Shown here piece by piece: positions 25,026 to 33,177 of a stretch of 64,000 nt of DNA. The notes under the pieces are model-generated. The model searched no databases and was not told the origin of the DNA. It saw nothing but the letters and a program-made list of their open reading frames with translations. The stretch is from Phytohabitans rumicis (lineage in GTDB: Bacteria > Actinomycetota > Actinomycetes > Mycobacteriales > Micromonosporaceae). How positions within the stretch are numbered: position 1 is the stretch's first letter; each line of letters opens with the position of its first letter. The stretch lies in the NCBI RefSeq assembly GCF_011764445.1, contig NZ_BLPG01000001.1:4340001-4404000 (forward strand). The letters are read 5' to 3'. Made by a program: the position numbers and the translations under genes.

Positions 25026-25576
25026 GGGAGATCGCGACCAGGCTGCGGGCCGCCGAAGAGATGGCGGAACGTGCGGCGGTGACCTGTCAGCACGCGGAAC
25101 TCAAGGGCCGGCGCTTCCGCGCGGGCGTGATCGGCGGCCTGGAACTCACCGCCGAGAGCCTGCACGCGGCCGTAGAGGTGATCGAGCCGGCTCCCACCGT
25201 CTCCCGCAGAATGATGGCGAGCTCAGTGCTGATCACGTTCCTACATGTGGTGGCATGTGTGGCTGTGCTCCTGGCCGTGCCAGACCCGAGCCGGCCGCTT
25301 GTGCTGGCGGTGGCGCTCGGCGGCACGGGGGTCCTGGCGAAGCTGGTAACAGGCTTGGTCGTCACAGCCTGGGACTGGCGCGACGCGCGGGCGCTGGACT
25401 CGGCCGCCGTCGATGAGCCTTCAGATATACGGGGCACAATCGTGGAATTGCGGACGGAGATCGATGCGATCAGCGCTGACCTTGATCCGGATCGCGACGG
25501 CGCGCACGTGAAGATTAGTCAGAAGATCGAATCGGCGCTGATTTGGCTCGACTCAGCGGAGCGCGCGAGCCGGTAG
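25022..25576 (+). CDS. Membrane protein of unknown function, second of a coupled pair
   Basis: This 184-residue protein starts at a GTG overlapping the previous stop. It has a helical N-terminal region (EIATRLRAAEEMAERAAV), two hydrophobic helices (SSVLITFLHVVACVAVLLAV, LVLAVALGGTGVLAKLVTG) and a C-terminal helical segment ending KIESALIWLDSAERAS. The layout mirrors its upstream partner. It is probably an inner-membrane complex of two subunits, by inference. The gene ends just before tRNA-Gly. Confidence 0.7.
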   Translation: MREIATRLRAAEEMAERAAVTCQHAELKGRRFRAGVIGGLELTAESLHAAVEVIEPAPTVSRRMMASSVLITFLHVVACVAVLLAVPDPSRPLVLAVALGGTGVLAKLVTGLVVTAWDWRDARALDSAAVDEPSDIRGTIVELRTEIDAISADLDPDRDGAHVKISQKIESALIWLDSAERASR

Positions 25577-25581
25577 GCATC

Positions 25582-25655
25582 GTTGGAGCGGGTGAAGGGA
25601 ATCGAACCCTCACTGTCAGCTTGGGAAGCTGATGTTCTGCCATTGAACTACACCC
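25582..25655 (-). tRNA. tRNA-Gly (anticodon CCC)
   Basis: On the minus strand the gene begins GCGGGTGTAGTTCAATGG, has the anticodon stem-loop with loop TTCCCAA (anticodon CCC), the T-arm GAGGGTTCGATTCCCTT, and an acceptor closing ACCCGC followed by an encoded TCCA end. All four arms fold. It is 74 bases including CCA. Confidence 0.93.
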
Positions 25656-25715
25656 GCAAGCGGACACCACTGTACATCACAACCCAGCCACCACGGGCAC
25701 ACCGCCCAGGGACTA

Positions 25716-26276
25716 TCACCGCAGGCCAGGCGACGCGCAGGTCGAACGCCTGGAACGCCTGTCGGACGCCGTAGCCGAGGACGCCGTAGCCGAAGAGGCG
25801 GCCGTCGGGTCGAGCCACACCTGCACCGCGGGGCGCTCGGGCGTGCCGACCGTGAACGGGGTGGCGCCGTTGCGTCCGTGCCGGGCCAGCATCGCCACGT
25901 CGACCGTGAACTCGAACAGCCGCCAGTCGACCTGCGGTGCGGCCCGCAGGTTGCCGGCGAGGCGGGCCACCTTGGCGCGGTCGGTGACGACCTGGGCGCG
26001 GCCGGCCAGGTACGCCTCGTCGTCGCTGTCCTCGGGCGGGAAGGAGTGGAGCGCGTAGCGGCCGTCGCGCTCCAGGTCACGCCGCTTGGGCGAGTCGACG
26101 ACGAAGCAGTAGAGGCCCTCGTCCGTGATCACCGGTGACACCGGATGCACCCGCGGTCCGCCGTCGGCGCGCACGGTCGCGAGGTAGCCCAGACCCGGAC
26201 CGTACTGCTGCATGAGGGAGCGGATCGCCTCGGCCAGGCGGGGCTCATCGGTGACGAACTCAGACCAAGATGCCAT
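25716..26276 (-). CDS. Pyridoxamine 5'-phosphate oxidase-like flavin-binding protein
   Basis: The 186-residue protein has a split-barrel fold of the PPOX family: GYLATVRADGGPRVHPVSPV, CFVVDSPKRRDLERDGRYAL, EAYLAGRAQVVTD and FTVDVAMLARHG. Such proteins bind FMN or F420 and reduce or oxidise unknown substrates. The C-terminal 25 residues are Ser/Ala/Arg-rich and unlike the family, so the real end may lie nearer VWLDP, with a possible undetected frame error there. It is divergent from dcd. Confidence 0.75.
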   Translation of the reverse strand: MASWSEFVTDEPRLAEAIRSLMQQYGPGLGYLATVRADGGPRVHPVSPVITDEGLYCFVVDSPKRRDLERDGRYALHSFPPEDSDDEAYLAGRAQVVTDRAKVARLAGNLRAAPQVDWRLFEFTVDVAMLARHGRNGATPFTVGTPERPAVQVWLDPTAASSATASSATASDRRSRRSTCASPGLR

Positions 26277-26331
26277 GCCAGCATCTTATCGAACGTATGT
26301 ACGAGCAAGGTAGTCCCCTATGGTGTGTCGC

Positions 26332-26913
26332 ATGCTGCTCTCCGACCGCGACCTCGTCAGCGAGATCAAGGCGGGCAACCTCGCGCTCGACCCGTTCGAG
26401 CCGGACCTGGTCCAGCCGTCCAGCATTGACGTCCGGCTGGACCGGATCTTCCGCGTGTTCAACAACCACCTGTACACGCACATCGACCCGTCGGTACGGC
26501 AAGACGATCTCACCTCGCAGGTCGAGGTGCCGGCCGGTCAGCCGTTCGTGTTGCATCCGGGCGAGTTCGTGCTGGCCTCCACGCTGGAAGTTATCTCGCT
26601 GGGCGACCAGCTTGCCGGCCGCCTCGAGGGGAAGTCGAGCCTGGGCCGTCTCGGCCTGCTGACGCATTCGACCGCCGGTTTCATCGACCCGGGGTTCAGC
26701 GGGCACGTCACGCTCGAGCTCTCCAACGTGGCGAACCTGCCGATCACCCTGTGGCCGGGCATGAAGATCGGTCAGCTGTGCATCTTCCGGCTGTCGTCGC
26801 CGGCCGAGCACCCGTACGGGTCGAGCGTGTACGGCTCGCGGTACCAGGGTCAGCGCGGGCCCACTCCGAGTAGGGCCTGGAAGAACTGGCGGACCTGGCC
26901 GACAGCACGTTAA
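26332..26913 (+). CDS. dcd: dCTP deaminase
   Basis: The 193-residue enzyme deaminates dCTP to dUTP, or directly to dUMP in the bifunctional type. It shows [50 protein letters not shown] (catalytic Glu in the STAG region), [20 protein letters not shown] and the C-terminal [15 protein letters not shown]. Length and motifs are complete. A strong terminator follows directly. Confidence 0.95.
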   Translation: MLLSDRDLVSEIKAGNLALDPFEPDLVQPSSIDVRLDRIFRVFNNHLYTHIDPSVRQDDLTSQVEVPAGQPFVLHPGEFVLASTLEVISLGDQLAGRLEGKSSLGRLGLLTHSTAGFIDPGFSGHVTLELSNVANLPITLWPGMKIGQLCIFRLSSPAEHPYGSSVYGSRYQGQRGPTPSRAWKNWRTWPTAR

Positions 26914-26918
26914 CCGAG

Positions 26919-26963
26919 AAGACGCCCTCCCATCCCGGGTGGATGGGAGGGCGTCTTTTTTTC
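26919..26963 (+). terminator. Rho-independent terminator of dcd
   Basis: AAGACGCCCTCCCATCC pairs perfectly with GGATGGGAGGGCGTCTT (17 bp) across CGGGT and is followed by a T-run through 26962. The matching A residues at the foot allow weaker bidirectional use for the minus-strand C40 gene at 27029. Confidence 0.9.
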
Positions 26964-27028
26964 TCTGGCCGGTGCGGGTCGCGTGACGGGGGAACACGCG
27001 ACAGGCGCGGCCACGGGGGTGGGTAACG

Positions 27029-28003
27029 CTAGCCCGGTCGGCCGTAGCCATTGATCGGCGCGGCGTTGATCGTGCGCATCCGGACCGGTACCCCGGGCTT
27101 GGACGCGTCCACGATGTAGCCGCCGCCGACGTAGATGCCCACGTGATGGACGTCGCTGTAGTAGAAGACGAGATCGCCGACCTTCAGGTTGCTTCGACTG
27201 CTGACCGGATCGACCGTGCCCTTCTGGCGGGCGGCGTTGTGCGGCAGCGAGACGCCGGCGGCCTGCCAGGACTTCATGGTCAGCCCGGAGCAGTCGTACG
27301 CGTCGGGACCCTCGGCGCCGAAGACGTAATCCGAGCCGATCTGCGCGCAGGCGAACTTGGCCGCCTTGGTGCCGGCGCTGCCGTCGTACGAGTACGGGCA
27401 CGCCGCGGGCCTCAGCTCACCGACGCCGCCACCGCTGCCGTACGCGGCCAGGCGCGCCTTTTCCAGCTTGTCGATCTCGCCGTCGAGCTGCTTCTTCTTC
27501 ACCGCCAGGTCGGCCTCGGCCTCGGTCAGCTGGCTGACCAACGCGTCCAGTGGGGCCTTCTGCTTGGCGTAGCGTTCCTTGAGGTCGATGACCTGCTGGA
27601 CTTCGGCCTGGGAACGGCGGGCGAAGACGTCCAGCAGCTCCAGTTGGTCGGCGAACGTCGTCGGCGTGCCGCTCGTCAGGAGCGCGTTGAACGCGGAGAA
27701 GTTTCCGCCCTTGTAGCGCTCCACGGCGAACTCGCCGACCCGGGTCATCGCCAGGTCGATCTGGAGTTGCAGCGGCGCGATCTTCTTGGCGAGCGCGTCG
27801 GCCTGCTTACGCTTGGCGGCCAGATCGATCCGGGTGGCGTTGTGGCGCTCAAGCACCGGCTCGAGCTTCTCGAACGCCGCGTCGATCTGCTTCTCGATCT
27901 CGGCGGGGGACGGCGCGGCGTGCACGACCGTGCCGCTGGACAGCACGGCGGCGCATGCGAGGAACGCGGTAATGATGGAGCGACGCGCGGCATAGCCTGC
28001 CAC
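27029..28003 (-). CDS. Secreted NlpC/P60 (C40) peptidoglycan endopeptidase under c-di-AMP riboswitch
   Basis: The 324-residue protein has a signal peptide (RRSIITAFLACAAVLSSGTV to VHAAPS), a long PcsB-like coiled-coil region (about 40-205), and a C-terminal NlpC/P60 domain. The domain has catalytic Cys in DAYDCSGLTMKSW, His in VHHVGIYVGGG and the third polar residue in the following strand. It cleaves D-Glu-mDAP type bonds in the wall, as in RipA-like hydrolases. The GTG at 28003 has AAGGAG 13 bases before it. A ydaO-type riboswitch occupies its leader. Confidence 0.88.
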   Translation of the reverse strand: MAGYAARRSIITAFLACAAVLSSGTVVHAAPSPAEIEKQIDAAFEKLEPVLERHNATRIDLAAKRKQADALAKKIAPLQLQIDLAMTRVGEFAVERYKGGNFSAFNALLTSGTPTTFADQLELLDVFARRSQAEVQQVIDLKERYAKQKAPLDALVSQLTEAEADLAVKKKQLDGEIDKLEKARLAAYGSGGGVGELRPAACPYSYDGSAGTKAAKFACAQIGSDYVFGAEGPDAYDCSGLTMKSWQAAGVSLPHNAARQKGTVDPVSSRSNLKVGDLVFYYSDVHHVGIYVGGGYIVDASKPGVPVRMRTINAAPINGYGRPG

Positions 28004-28029
28004 CGGAGTCCGAACTCCTTCTCCCTGGC

Positions 28030-28195
28030 CGCCTACCGGGTTAGCTGACGGGTTCGGGCGGGAAGAACGCCCTACCGCGGATCGCGGATTCACCCCAAGT
28101 TGCGTGGTTCCCCGGCTCGTTGTCTGACCGACTCGGCGGGCTGAGCCGTGGTCTCCCAGGCTGGGAGGCCGACCTCCGGCTCAACGATCCCCAAG
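28030..28195 (-). ncRNA. ydaO/yuaA c-di-AMP riboswitch
   Basis: Reading the minus strand, conserved blocks appear in order: GTTGAGCCGGAGG, AGCCGGGGAACCACGC, TTGGGGTGAATCC, GGTAGGGCG, GAACCCGTCAGCTAACCCGG and TAGGCGG. These match the RF00379 consensus as I remember it. The element sits 30 bases upstream of a C40 peptidase start, the classic actinobacterial location. High c-di-AMP would turn the hydrolase off. The exact ends are approximate. Confidence 0.85.
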
Positions 28196-28264
28196 GGTAG
28201 GAGCGGCGCAATCGACCCGCAAGCGGTACGGGGGCACTAGTTCGGTCCGTGTGCGCACGGTAGC

Positions 28265-28286
28265 GCATCGTATATCGAAACGATGC
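28265..28286 (-). promoter_or_regulatory. Inverted repeat at the riboswitch transcript's promoter region
   Basis: GCATCG-N10-CGATGC contains TATACG-like -10 sequence on the minus strand, in the position expected for the promoter of the riboswitch/C40 transcript. It overlaps the stop codon of the LamG gene at 28286-28288. Confidence 0.35.
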
Positions 28287-28987
28287 TAGTCAATAGACAG
28301 AAACACGTCGTCCAGCAGTCCGGCGTACTGGTCATTGTCGACGGAGACGTTCTTGCCGCCGATTCGCAGCGGTTCGGAATTCACAATGGACACCCCGGGC
28401 GGCACGTGGACCGAGCCGCGCGGCACCGCATCGACGAAAATCGACAGCGTCGAGCCGGCCCGGGTGCAGGCGAGCGCGTGCCACCGGCCGTCGGTCACGG
28501 TCACCGGCGCGATCACCCGGTAGATCGTCGTGGTGCTGGCGACCACGCAGCTCGGCTGGCCGGCGCGGCCGTCGACCTGGAGCTTGAGCTGGGTGACGCC
28601 GCCGGTCGAAAACCCTTTCTGCACAACGTTCGCGCCGTCGCCGGCGTCGGCGGCCGTCATCAGCACCGAGGCGCCGTAGCGCAGCGCGCGGGTGCCCGGA
28701 TTGAGCTCGGGCGCCGGCCCGCTCTCCAGGATCGCCCGGGGGCAGCCGGCGCCGTCGCACCGGTCCGGAAACCGTGCCGCCCACCCGCCGCCGCGCTCGG
28801 TGAAGCCCACGACACCCCGCGTCCGCAGCGGGTGCCGCCCGGCGGCATCCGGCACCGAGCCGGTGAACCAGCCGTCGAACGTGTACCGCACCGACACCGA
28901 CGGCGGCCCACCCGGCGCGGGCTTCGCGGTCGCGGCCAGCGCCACACACACCAGTCCAAGCAGGGGTACGCCCCATCGGCGCGTCAT
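28286..28987 (-). CDS. Secreted LamG-like (concanavalin fold) protein
   Basis: The 233-residue product has a signal peptide (MTRRWGVPLLGLVCVALAAT) and a LamG/Laminin_G_3 beta-sandwich: VRYTFDGWFTGSVPDAAGRH, VVQKGFSTGGVTQLKLQVDG, DGRWHALACTRAGSTLSIFV and LDDVFLSID. Four cysteines suggest disulfides. These domains bind carbohydrates or are linked to enzymes, but no enzyme domain is present. In-frame starts at 28987, 28993 and further upstream exist, and none has a strong ribosome site. It lies between the C40 gene and the divergent amidase. Confidence 0.8.
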   Translation of the reverse strand: MTRRWGVPLLGLVCVALAATAKPAPGGPPSVSVRYTFDGWFTGSVPDAAGRHPLRTRGVVGFTERGGGWAARFPDRCDGAGCPRAILESGPAPELNPGTRALRYGASVLMTAADAGDGANVVQKGFSTGGVTQLKLQVDGRAGQPSCVVASTTTIYRVIAPVTVTDGRWHALACTRAGSTLSIFVDAVPRGSVHVPPGVSIVNSEPLRIGGKNVSVDNDQYAGLLDDVFLSID

Positions 28988-29081
28988 GTGCATTTCGCGC
29001 GACATTGCTCGATTGTGGAGATTCCAGGGCAACTCAGACAATCACTCGCAGAGCTAGATTTCAGGAGCGCGTGAAGCTTTC

Positions 29082-29117
29082 TTACATGTAGGCGCGAAGT
29101 CTCGTAATCTATTGACC
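29082..29117 (+). promoter_or_regulatory. Leaderless promoter of the amidase
   Basis: TTACAT (29082-29087), a 17-bp spacer and TAATCT (29105-29110) sit 7 bases ahead of the ATG at 29118. Transcription would start at or within a base of the start codon, and no ribosome binding site is present. Confidence 0.6.
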
Positions 29118-31085
29118 ATGCCCCGTCTTACAACGCGAATCGTGCTCAGTACGGCGGTGGTCGGCGCGGCGACGCTGGTGTCGACCACGCCCGCCCCCGC
29201 GACCAGCCCATCAACCGACACCCGACAGCAGGAGTACGCGGCCGCCGCGGCGGAGTTCGGCGTACCCGAGAGCGTCCTGCTCGGCGTGTCGTACCTGGAG
29301 TCCCGGTGGGACACCAACGCCGGCACGCCCAGCACCAGCGCCGGCTACGGCCCGATGCACCTTACCGACGCCACGTACGTGACGTCGCTACCCGGCGGAA
29401 ACCACCACGACGACGACGCCGAGGACGCCCGGGGCGACGACGCCCGAAGCACCAAGGACGTCGCCTCGGTGGGTGTGCCGGCGCCCGCTCCCGAGGCGCT
29501 GCAGACGCTCGACCGTGCCGCGGCGCTCACCGGCGCGACCGAGGAGGCGCTGCGCACCAGCCCGACCGAGAACATCCGGGGTGGGGCGGCACTCCTTTCC
29601 GCGTACCAGGAAAGCATCGCTGGACCGACGGGGAGCGCGAGCGACCCGGCGGCCTGGTACGGCGCGGTGGCCAGGTACAGCGGCGCGGACAGTGCCGATG
29701 CCGCGGCGGCCTTTGCCGACCAGGTCTTCACGACGATCCGCGAGGGCGTCGCGCGGGTGACCGACGACGGGCAGAGCGTGACGCTGGCCGCGCGGAGCGT
29801 CAACCCGGCGCGCGGCTGGCTGGACCGGCTCGGGCTGCGCAAGCTGGCCCGCCCGGACGGCCTGGAGTGCCCGGTGGACATCTCCTGCGAGTGGATTCCG
29901 GCGCCGTACCAGGAGTTCCTGGACAACAACGGCAACCCCGACTACGGCAACCACGACCTGGGCAACCGGCCCAAGCAGCAGAAGATCGAGTACATCGTCA
30001 TCCACGACACCGAGGGGTACTTCCAGCCCTCCGTCAACTTGGTACTGGATCCAAAATATGTGAGCTGGCAGTACACGCTGCGCTCGGTCGACGGGCACAT
30101 CGCCCAGCACCTCAAGGCCAAGGACGTGGGCTGGCACGCCGGCAACTGGTACGTCAACGCCAAGGCGATCGGGCTGGAGCACGAGGGCTTCGCCGCGCAG
30201 GGCACCTGGTACACCGAGGCGATGTACCGCACGTCGGCGAAGCTGGTGCGGTACCTGGCGACGCGGCTCGGCATCCCGCTGGACCGCAACCACATCATCG
30301 GCCACGACAACGTGCCCGGCACCATCCCGGCGAACGTGCGCGGCATGCACTGGGACCCGGGTCCGTACTGGGACTGGTCGCACTACTTCGACCTGCTGAA
30401 GGCTCCATTTAGGACGACCGGTTGGCCGGGCAGCGGCATGGTGACGATCGACCCGGACTTCGCGACCAACAAGCCGGCGTTCGTCGGGTGCGGCAGCGTC
30501 GCGTCCCAGCCGTGCACGCCGCGCGGATCCTCGGCGGTCATCCTGCACACCGCGCCGGACGCGGCTTCGCCGCTGCTCAAGGACATCGGGTTGCGGCCGA
30601 GCGGCGTGGACGCCACCATGCACGTCTCCGACCACGGCTCCCGGGTGTCGGCCGGGCAGACGTACGCCGTCGCCGACCGGCAGGGCGACTGGACGGCGAT
30701 CTGGTACCTCGGGCAGAAGGGATGGTTCTACAACCCGCGGTCGGCGCCGGCCGCGAAGTGGGCCACCGGGCTCGTGGTGACGCCCAAGCCGGGCAAGGCG
30801 ACGATTCCGGTGTACGGGCGGGCCTATCCGGAGCAGGCCGCGTACCCGACGGGCGTGCCGTACCAGGCCATCACGCCGTTGCAGTACACGCTGTCGGCGG
30901 GGCAGCGGTACGCGGTCGGCAACGTCCTGCCGGGCGAGTACTACCGGGCGGTGACGTTCGACGGGTCGTCACCGGGTGACTGGACGGTGATCCGCAGCGA
31001 CACCAAGTACGTGCAGATCCAGTTCGGCCACCGGGTCATGTTCGTGAACCTGGCCGACGTGCAGTTGCTCCCGTCGTTCCTCTAG
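29118..31085 (+). CDS. Secreted N-acetylmuramoyl-L-alanine amidase with lytic transglycosylase-like N-terminal region
   Basis: The 655-residue protein has a signal peptide (RIVLSTAVVGAATLVSTTPA), a lysozyme-like helical domain (GVPESVLLGVSYLESRWDTN, AGYGPMHLTD) and an acidic insert. An amidase_2 domain follows (IEYIVIHDTEGYFQPSVN, GWHAGNWYVNAKAIGLEHEG, RNHIIGHDNVPG; zinc-binding His residues visible). The C-terminus carries two SH3-like repeats. It hydrolyses the lactyl amide of peptidoglycan outside the cell. A two-domain glycan-cleaving plus amidase layout is typical of actinobacterial wall remodelling enzymes. The true start is at 29118, not the TTG two codons earlier. Confidence 0.87.
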   Translation: MPRLTTRIVLSTAVVGAATLVSTTPAPATSPSTDTRQQEYAAAAAEFGVPESVLLGVSYLESRWDTNAGTPSTSAGYGPMHLTDATYVTSLPGGNHHDDDAEDARGDDARSTKDVASVGVPAPAPEALQTLDRAAALTGATEEALRTSPTENIRGGAALLSAYQESIAGPTGSASDPAAWYGAVARYSGADSADAAAAFADQVFTTIREGVARVTDDGQSVTLAARSVNPARGWLDRLGLRKLARPDGLECPVDISCEWIPAPYQEFLDNNGNPDYGNHDLGNRPKQQKIEYIVIHDTEGYFQPSVNLVLDPKYVSWQYTLRSVDGHIAQHLKAKDVGWHAGNWYVNAKAIGLEHEGFAAQGTWYTEAMYRTSAKLVRYLATRLGIPLDRNHIIGHDNVPGTIPANVRGMHWDPGPYWDWSHYFDLLKAPFRTTGWPGSGMVTIDPDFATNKPAFVGCGSVASQPCTPRGSSAVILHTAPDAASPLLKDIGLRPSGVDATMHVSDHGSRVSAGQTYAVADRQGDWTAIWYLGQKGWFYNPRSAPAAKWATGLVVTPKPGKATIPVYGRAYPEQAAYPTGVPYQAITPLQYTLSAGQRYAVGNVLPGEYYRAVTFDGSSPGDWTVIRSDTKYVQIQFGHRVMFVNLADVQLLPSFL

Positions 31086-31098
31086 GCGCGTGCATGTT

Positions 31099-31146
31099 AG
31101 GAAGGGCCCCCTCCTATGCAAAAAGCGATAGGAGGGGGCCCTTCCT
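31099..31146. repeat. Palindromic repeat family D copy 2, acting as convergent terminator
   Basis: Perfect 19-bp arms AGGAAGGGCCCCCTCCTAT (31099-31117) and its complement (31128-31146) enclose the loop GCAAAAAGCG. The same theme with different arms occurs at 10406-10460 and, broken up, near 52231-52345. It lies between convergent wall-hydrolase genes. Confidence 0.8.
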
Positions 31147-31151
31147 TGCAC

Positions 31152-32114
31152 TCAGCTCGGGCGGCGGAAGCCGCGCAACGGCATGGTGTCGATGGTGGCC
31201 ATCTGCACCGGCTTGCCCGATCGCGGGGCGTGCACCATCAGTCCGTTGCCCACGTACATGCCCACGTGGTGCAGGTCGCTGTAGAAGAAGACCAGGTCGC
31301 CCGGGCGGGCGCTGTCGCGGCCGATCACCGCGCCCTCGTTCCACTGGTCGGCTGCGTGGTGAGTCAGGCTCACGCCCGCCTTGCCCCAGGCGTACTGGGT
31401 GAGCCCAGAGCAGTCGAACGAACCCGGCCCGTCCGCGCCCCACACGTACGGCTTTCCGATCTGGTTGCAGGCCGTACGCACCGCCGTGCCGGCCGCGCCT
31501 CCGATGTAGACAGCCGGGCACGCTCCGATGTAGAGCGAGCTCTTCGAGGAAGTACCAATCGCGCTGTCCCGCAGCTTCTGCAGCTTGGCGATTTCGCCGT
31601 CGATCTGCTTCTTGCGCGCGCCCAACTCGGCGTCCTGCTTCTGCTGCTGGGTGATCAGCGCGTCCAGCCGCTGCTTTTCGGTGTCGAGCTTTTCCCGCGC
31701 GGCCACCACGTCGGCGACCTGCGCACGCTCCTTCGCGGCCAGCATGTCCAGGATCGTGAGCTGGTCGGTGAACGTGGTCGGCGACCCCGTCGACAGCAGC
31801 GCGTTCACGTCGGAGGTGGGCCCGGTCATGTAGTACCGCGAGGCGATCGAGCCGATGCGTACCAGCGCCAGGTTGGCCTGCAACTGCAACGGCTGGATCC
31901 GGTCGCGGAGGTCGGCCGCCTTCTGCTGGTTGGTCTTGAGCTGGCTGTGCACCTTGTTGTATTGCTCGATGACGGGTTCGAGCTGCTCCCACTTGGCGTC
32001 GATCTGCGCCTCGATCTCATCGACGGTGGGCTCGGCTTGGGCAGGGACGGCGGGCAGCAAAGACACCATTATGACGGCACTCAGCGTGACGATGCCGCGG
32101 CGAAAAGTGCGCAA
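31152..32114 (-). CDS. Secreted NlpC/P60 (C40) peptidoglycan endopeptidase
   Basis: This 320-residue paralogue of the protein at 27029 has a signal peptide (GIVTLSAVIMVSLLPAVPAQ-AEP), a long coiled coil (about 30-190), and the NlpC/P60 domain with Cys in GSFDCSGLTQYAW and His in LHHVGMYVGNG. The start is probably TTG at 32112-32114, preceded by GGGGAG; no ATG or GTG is suitably placed. Unlike its paralogue it has no riboswitch. Both hydrolases likely help daughter-cell separation. Confidence 0.87.
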   Translation of the reverse strand: MRTFRRGIVTLSAVIMVSLLPAVPAQAEPTVDEIEAQIDAKWEQLEPVIEQYNKVHSQLKTNQQKAADLRDRIQPLQLQANLALVRIGSIASRYYMTGPTSDVNALLSTGSPTTFTDQLTILDMLAAKERAQVADVVAAREKLDTEKQRLDALITQQQKQDAELGARKKQIDGEIAKLQKLRDSAIGTSSKSSLYIGACPAVYIGGAAGTAVRTACNQIGKPYVWGADGPGSFDCSGLTQYAWGKAGVSLTHHAADQWNEGAVIGRDSARPGDLVFFYSDLHHVGMYVGNGLMVHAPRSGKPVQMATIDTMPLRGFRRPS

Positions 32115-32170
32115 AGAAAGACTCCCCAGGAATGACCGGACGCAACCTTAGGGAAGATCGGTAACGGAAA

Positions 32171-33177
32171 TCAAGCTCGGCCGACGACCGCCGTGAGGAC
32201 GTCGTCGAGCGTGACGACGCCGAGCGCGGCGCTGCCGTCGCTGACCAGCAGCATGTGCCGGCGTTCGCGGCGCATCGCGAGCAGCAGCTCGGCCAGCGTG
32301 CGCTCCGGTGGCACCACCCCGAGCGGGCGGATGATCTCCGGCGGCACGGGCGCGGTGCGGCGCGCACCCTCGTACCCGAGGATGTCCTTGACGTGCACGA
32401 AGCCCAGCACGCGGCGGGTGGCCCGGTGCACGACCGGAAAGCGCGACCGGCCGGTACGGGTGGCGAGCACCTCGAGGGACGCCGGGGAGACGTCCTCGGC
32501 GACGGTGGTCACCTGCGACCACGGGCGCAGCGCGTCGCCGGCGGTACGGCGGCCGAGCGCGAGAGCGCCGGTGATGCGGGCGTGCTCCTCCGCGTCCAGC
32601 AGGCCCTCGGTGCGCGCCTGCGAGACCAGTCCGGCCAGCTCCTCGGCGGTGAAGACGGTCTTGACCGCGTCGGTCGCCTCGATCCGCCAGATCCGCAGCA
32701 CCGCCCGGGACGCCCACTTCATCGCCAGCAGCAGCGGCTTGGTCGCCAGGCAGAACGCCAGCATCGCCGGCCCCAGCCACAGCGCGGAGGTCTCCGGCCC
32801 AGCGAGCGTGATGTTCTTCGGCACCATCTCGCCGACGACCGTGTGCAGGAAGACAACTACGCCCAGGGCCAGCACGAACGCCACCGGGTGCAGCGCCCGG
32901 TCCGGGACGCCGAGAGCGTGGAAGGGCCCTCCAGGAAGTGCGCCAGCGCCGGCTCGGCGATCGCGCCGAGCAGCAGCGCGCAGACCGTGATGCCGAGCTG
33001 GGCGCCCGCGATCATGAGCGGGATCTGGTTCATCGCCGACAGCGCCCACCGGGCCCGGGACGACGTCGCGGCGAGCGGCTCGATGACGGTACGCCGGGAC
33101 GCGATCAACGCGAATTCGCTGCCCACGAAGAACGCGTTGCCCAGCAGCAGCACGACGGTGATCAGGATCTTGCTCAT
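32171..33177 (-). CDS. CNNM/CorC-family transporter with CBS domains, one frame break
   Basis: N-terminal DUF21 membrane domain: LITVVLLLGNAFFVGSEFAL, AGAQLGITVCALLLGAIAEP, VGEMVPKNITLAGPE. A CBS pair follows (TGRSRFPVVHRATRRVLGFV, MLLVSDGSAALGVVTLDDV). Family members handle magnesium or other divalent ions. The frame is lost at LAHFLEGPS and regained at FHALGVPDRALHP with one base missing in GGAGGGCCC near 32930. The protein lacks a CorC_HlyC tail. The ATG overlaps the stop of the upstream paralogue by ATGA, so the two are coupled. Confidence 0.87.
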
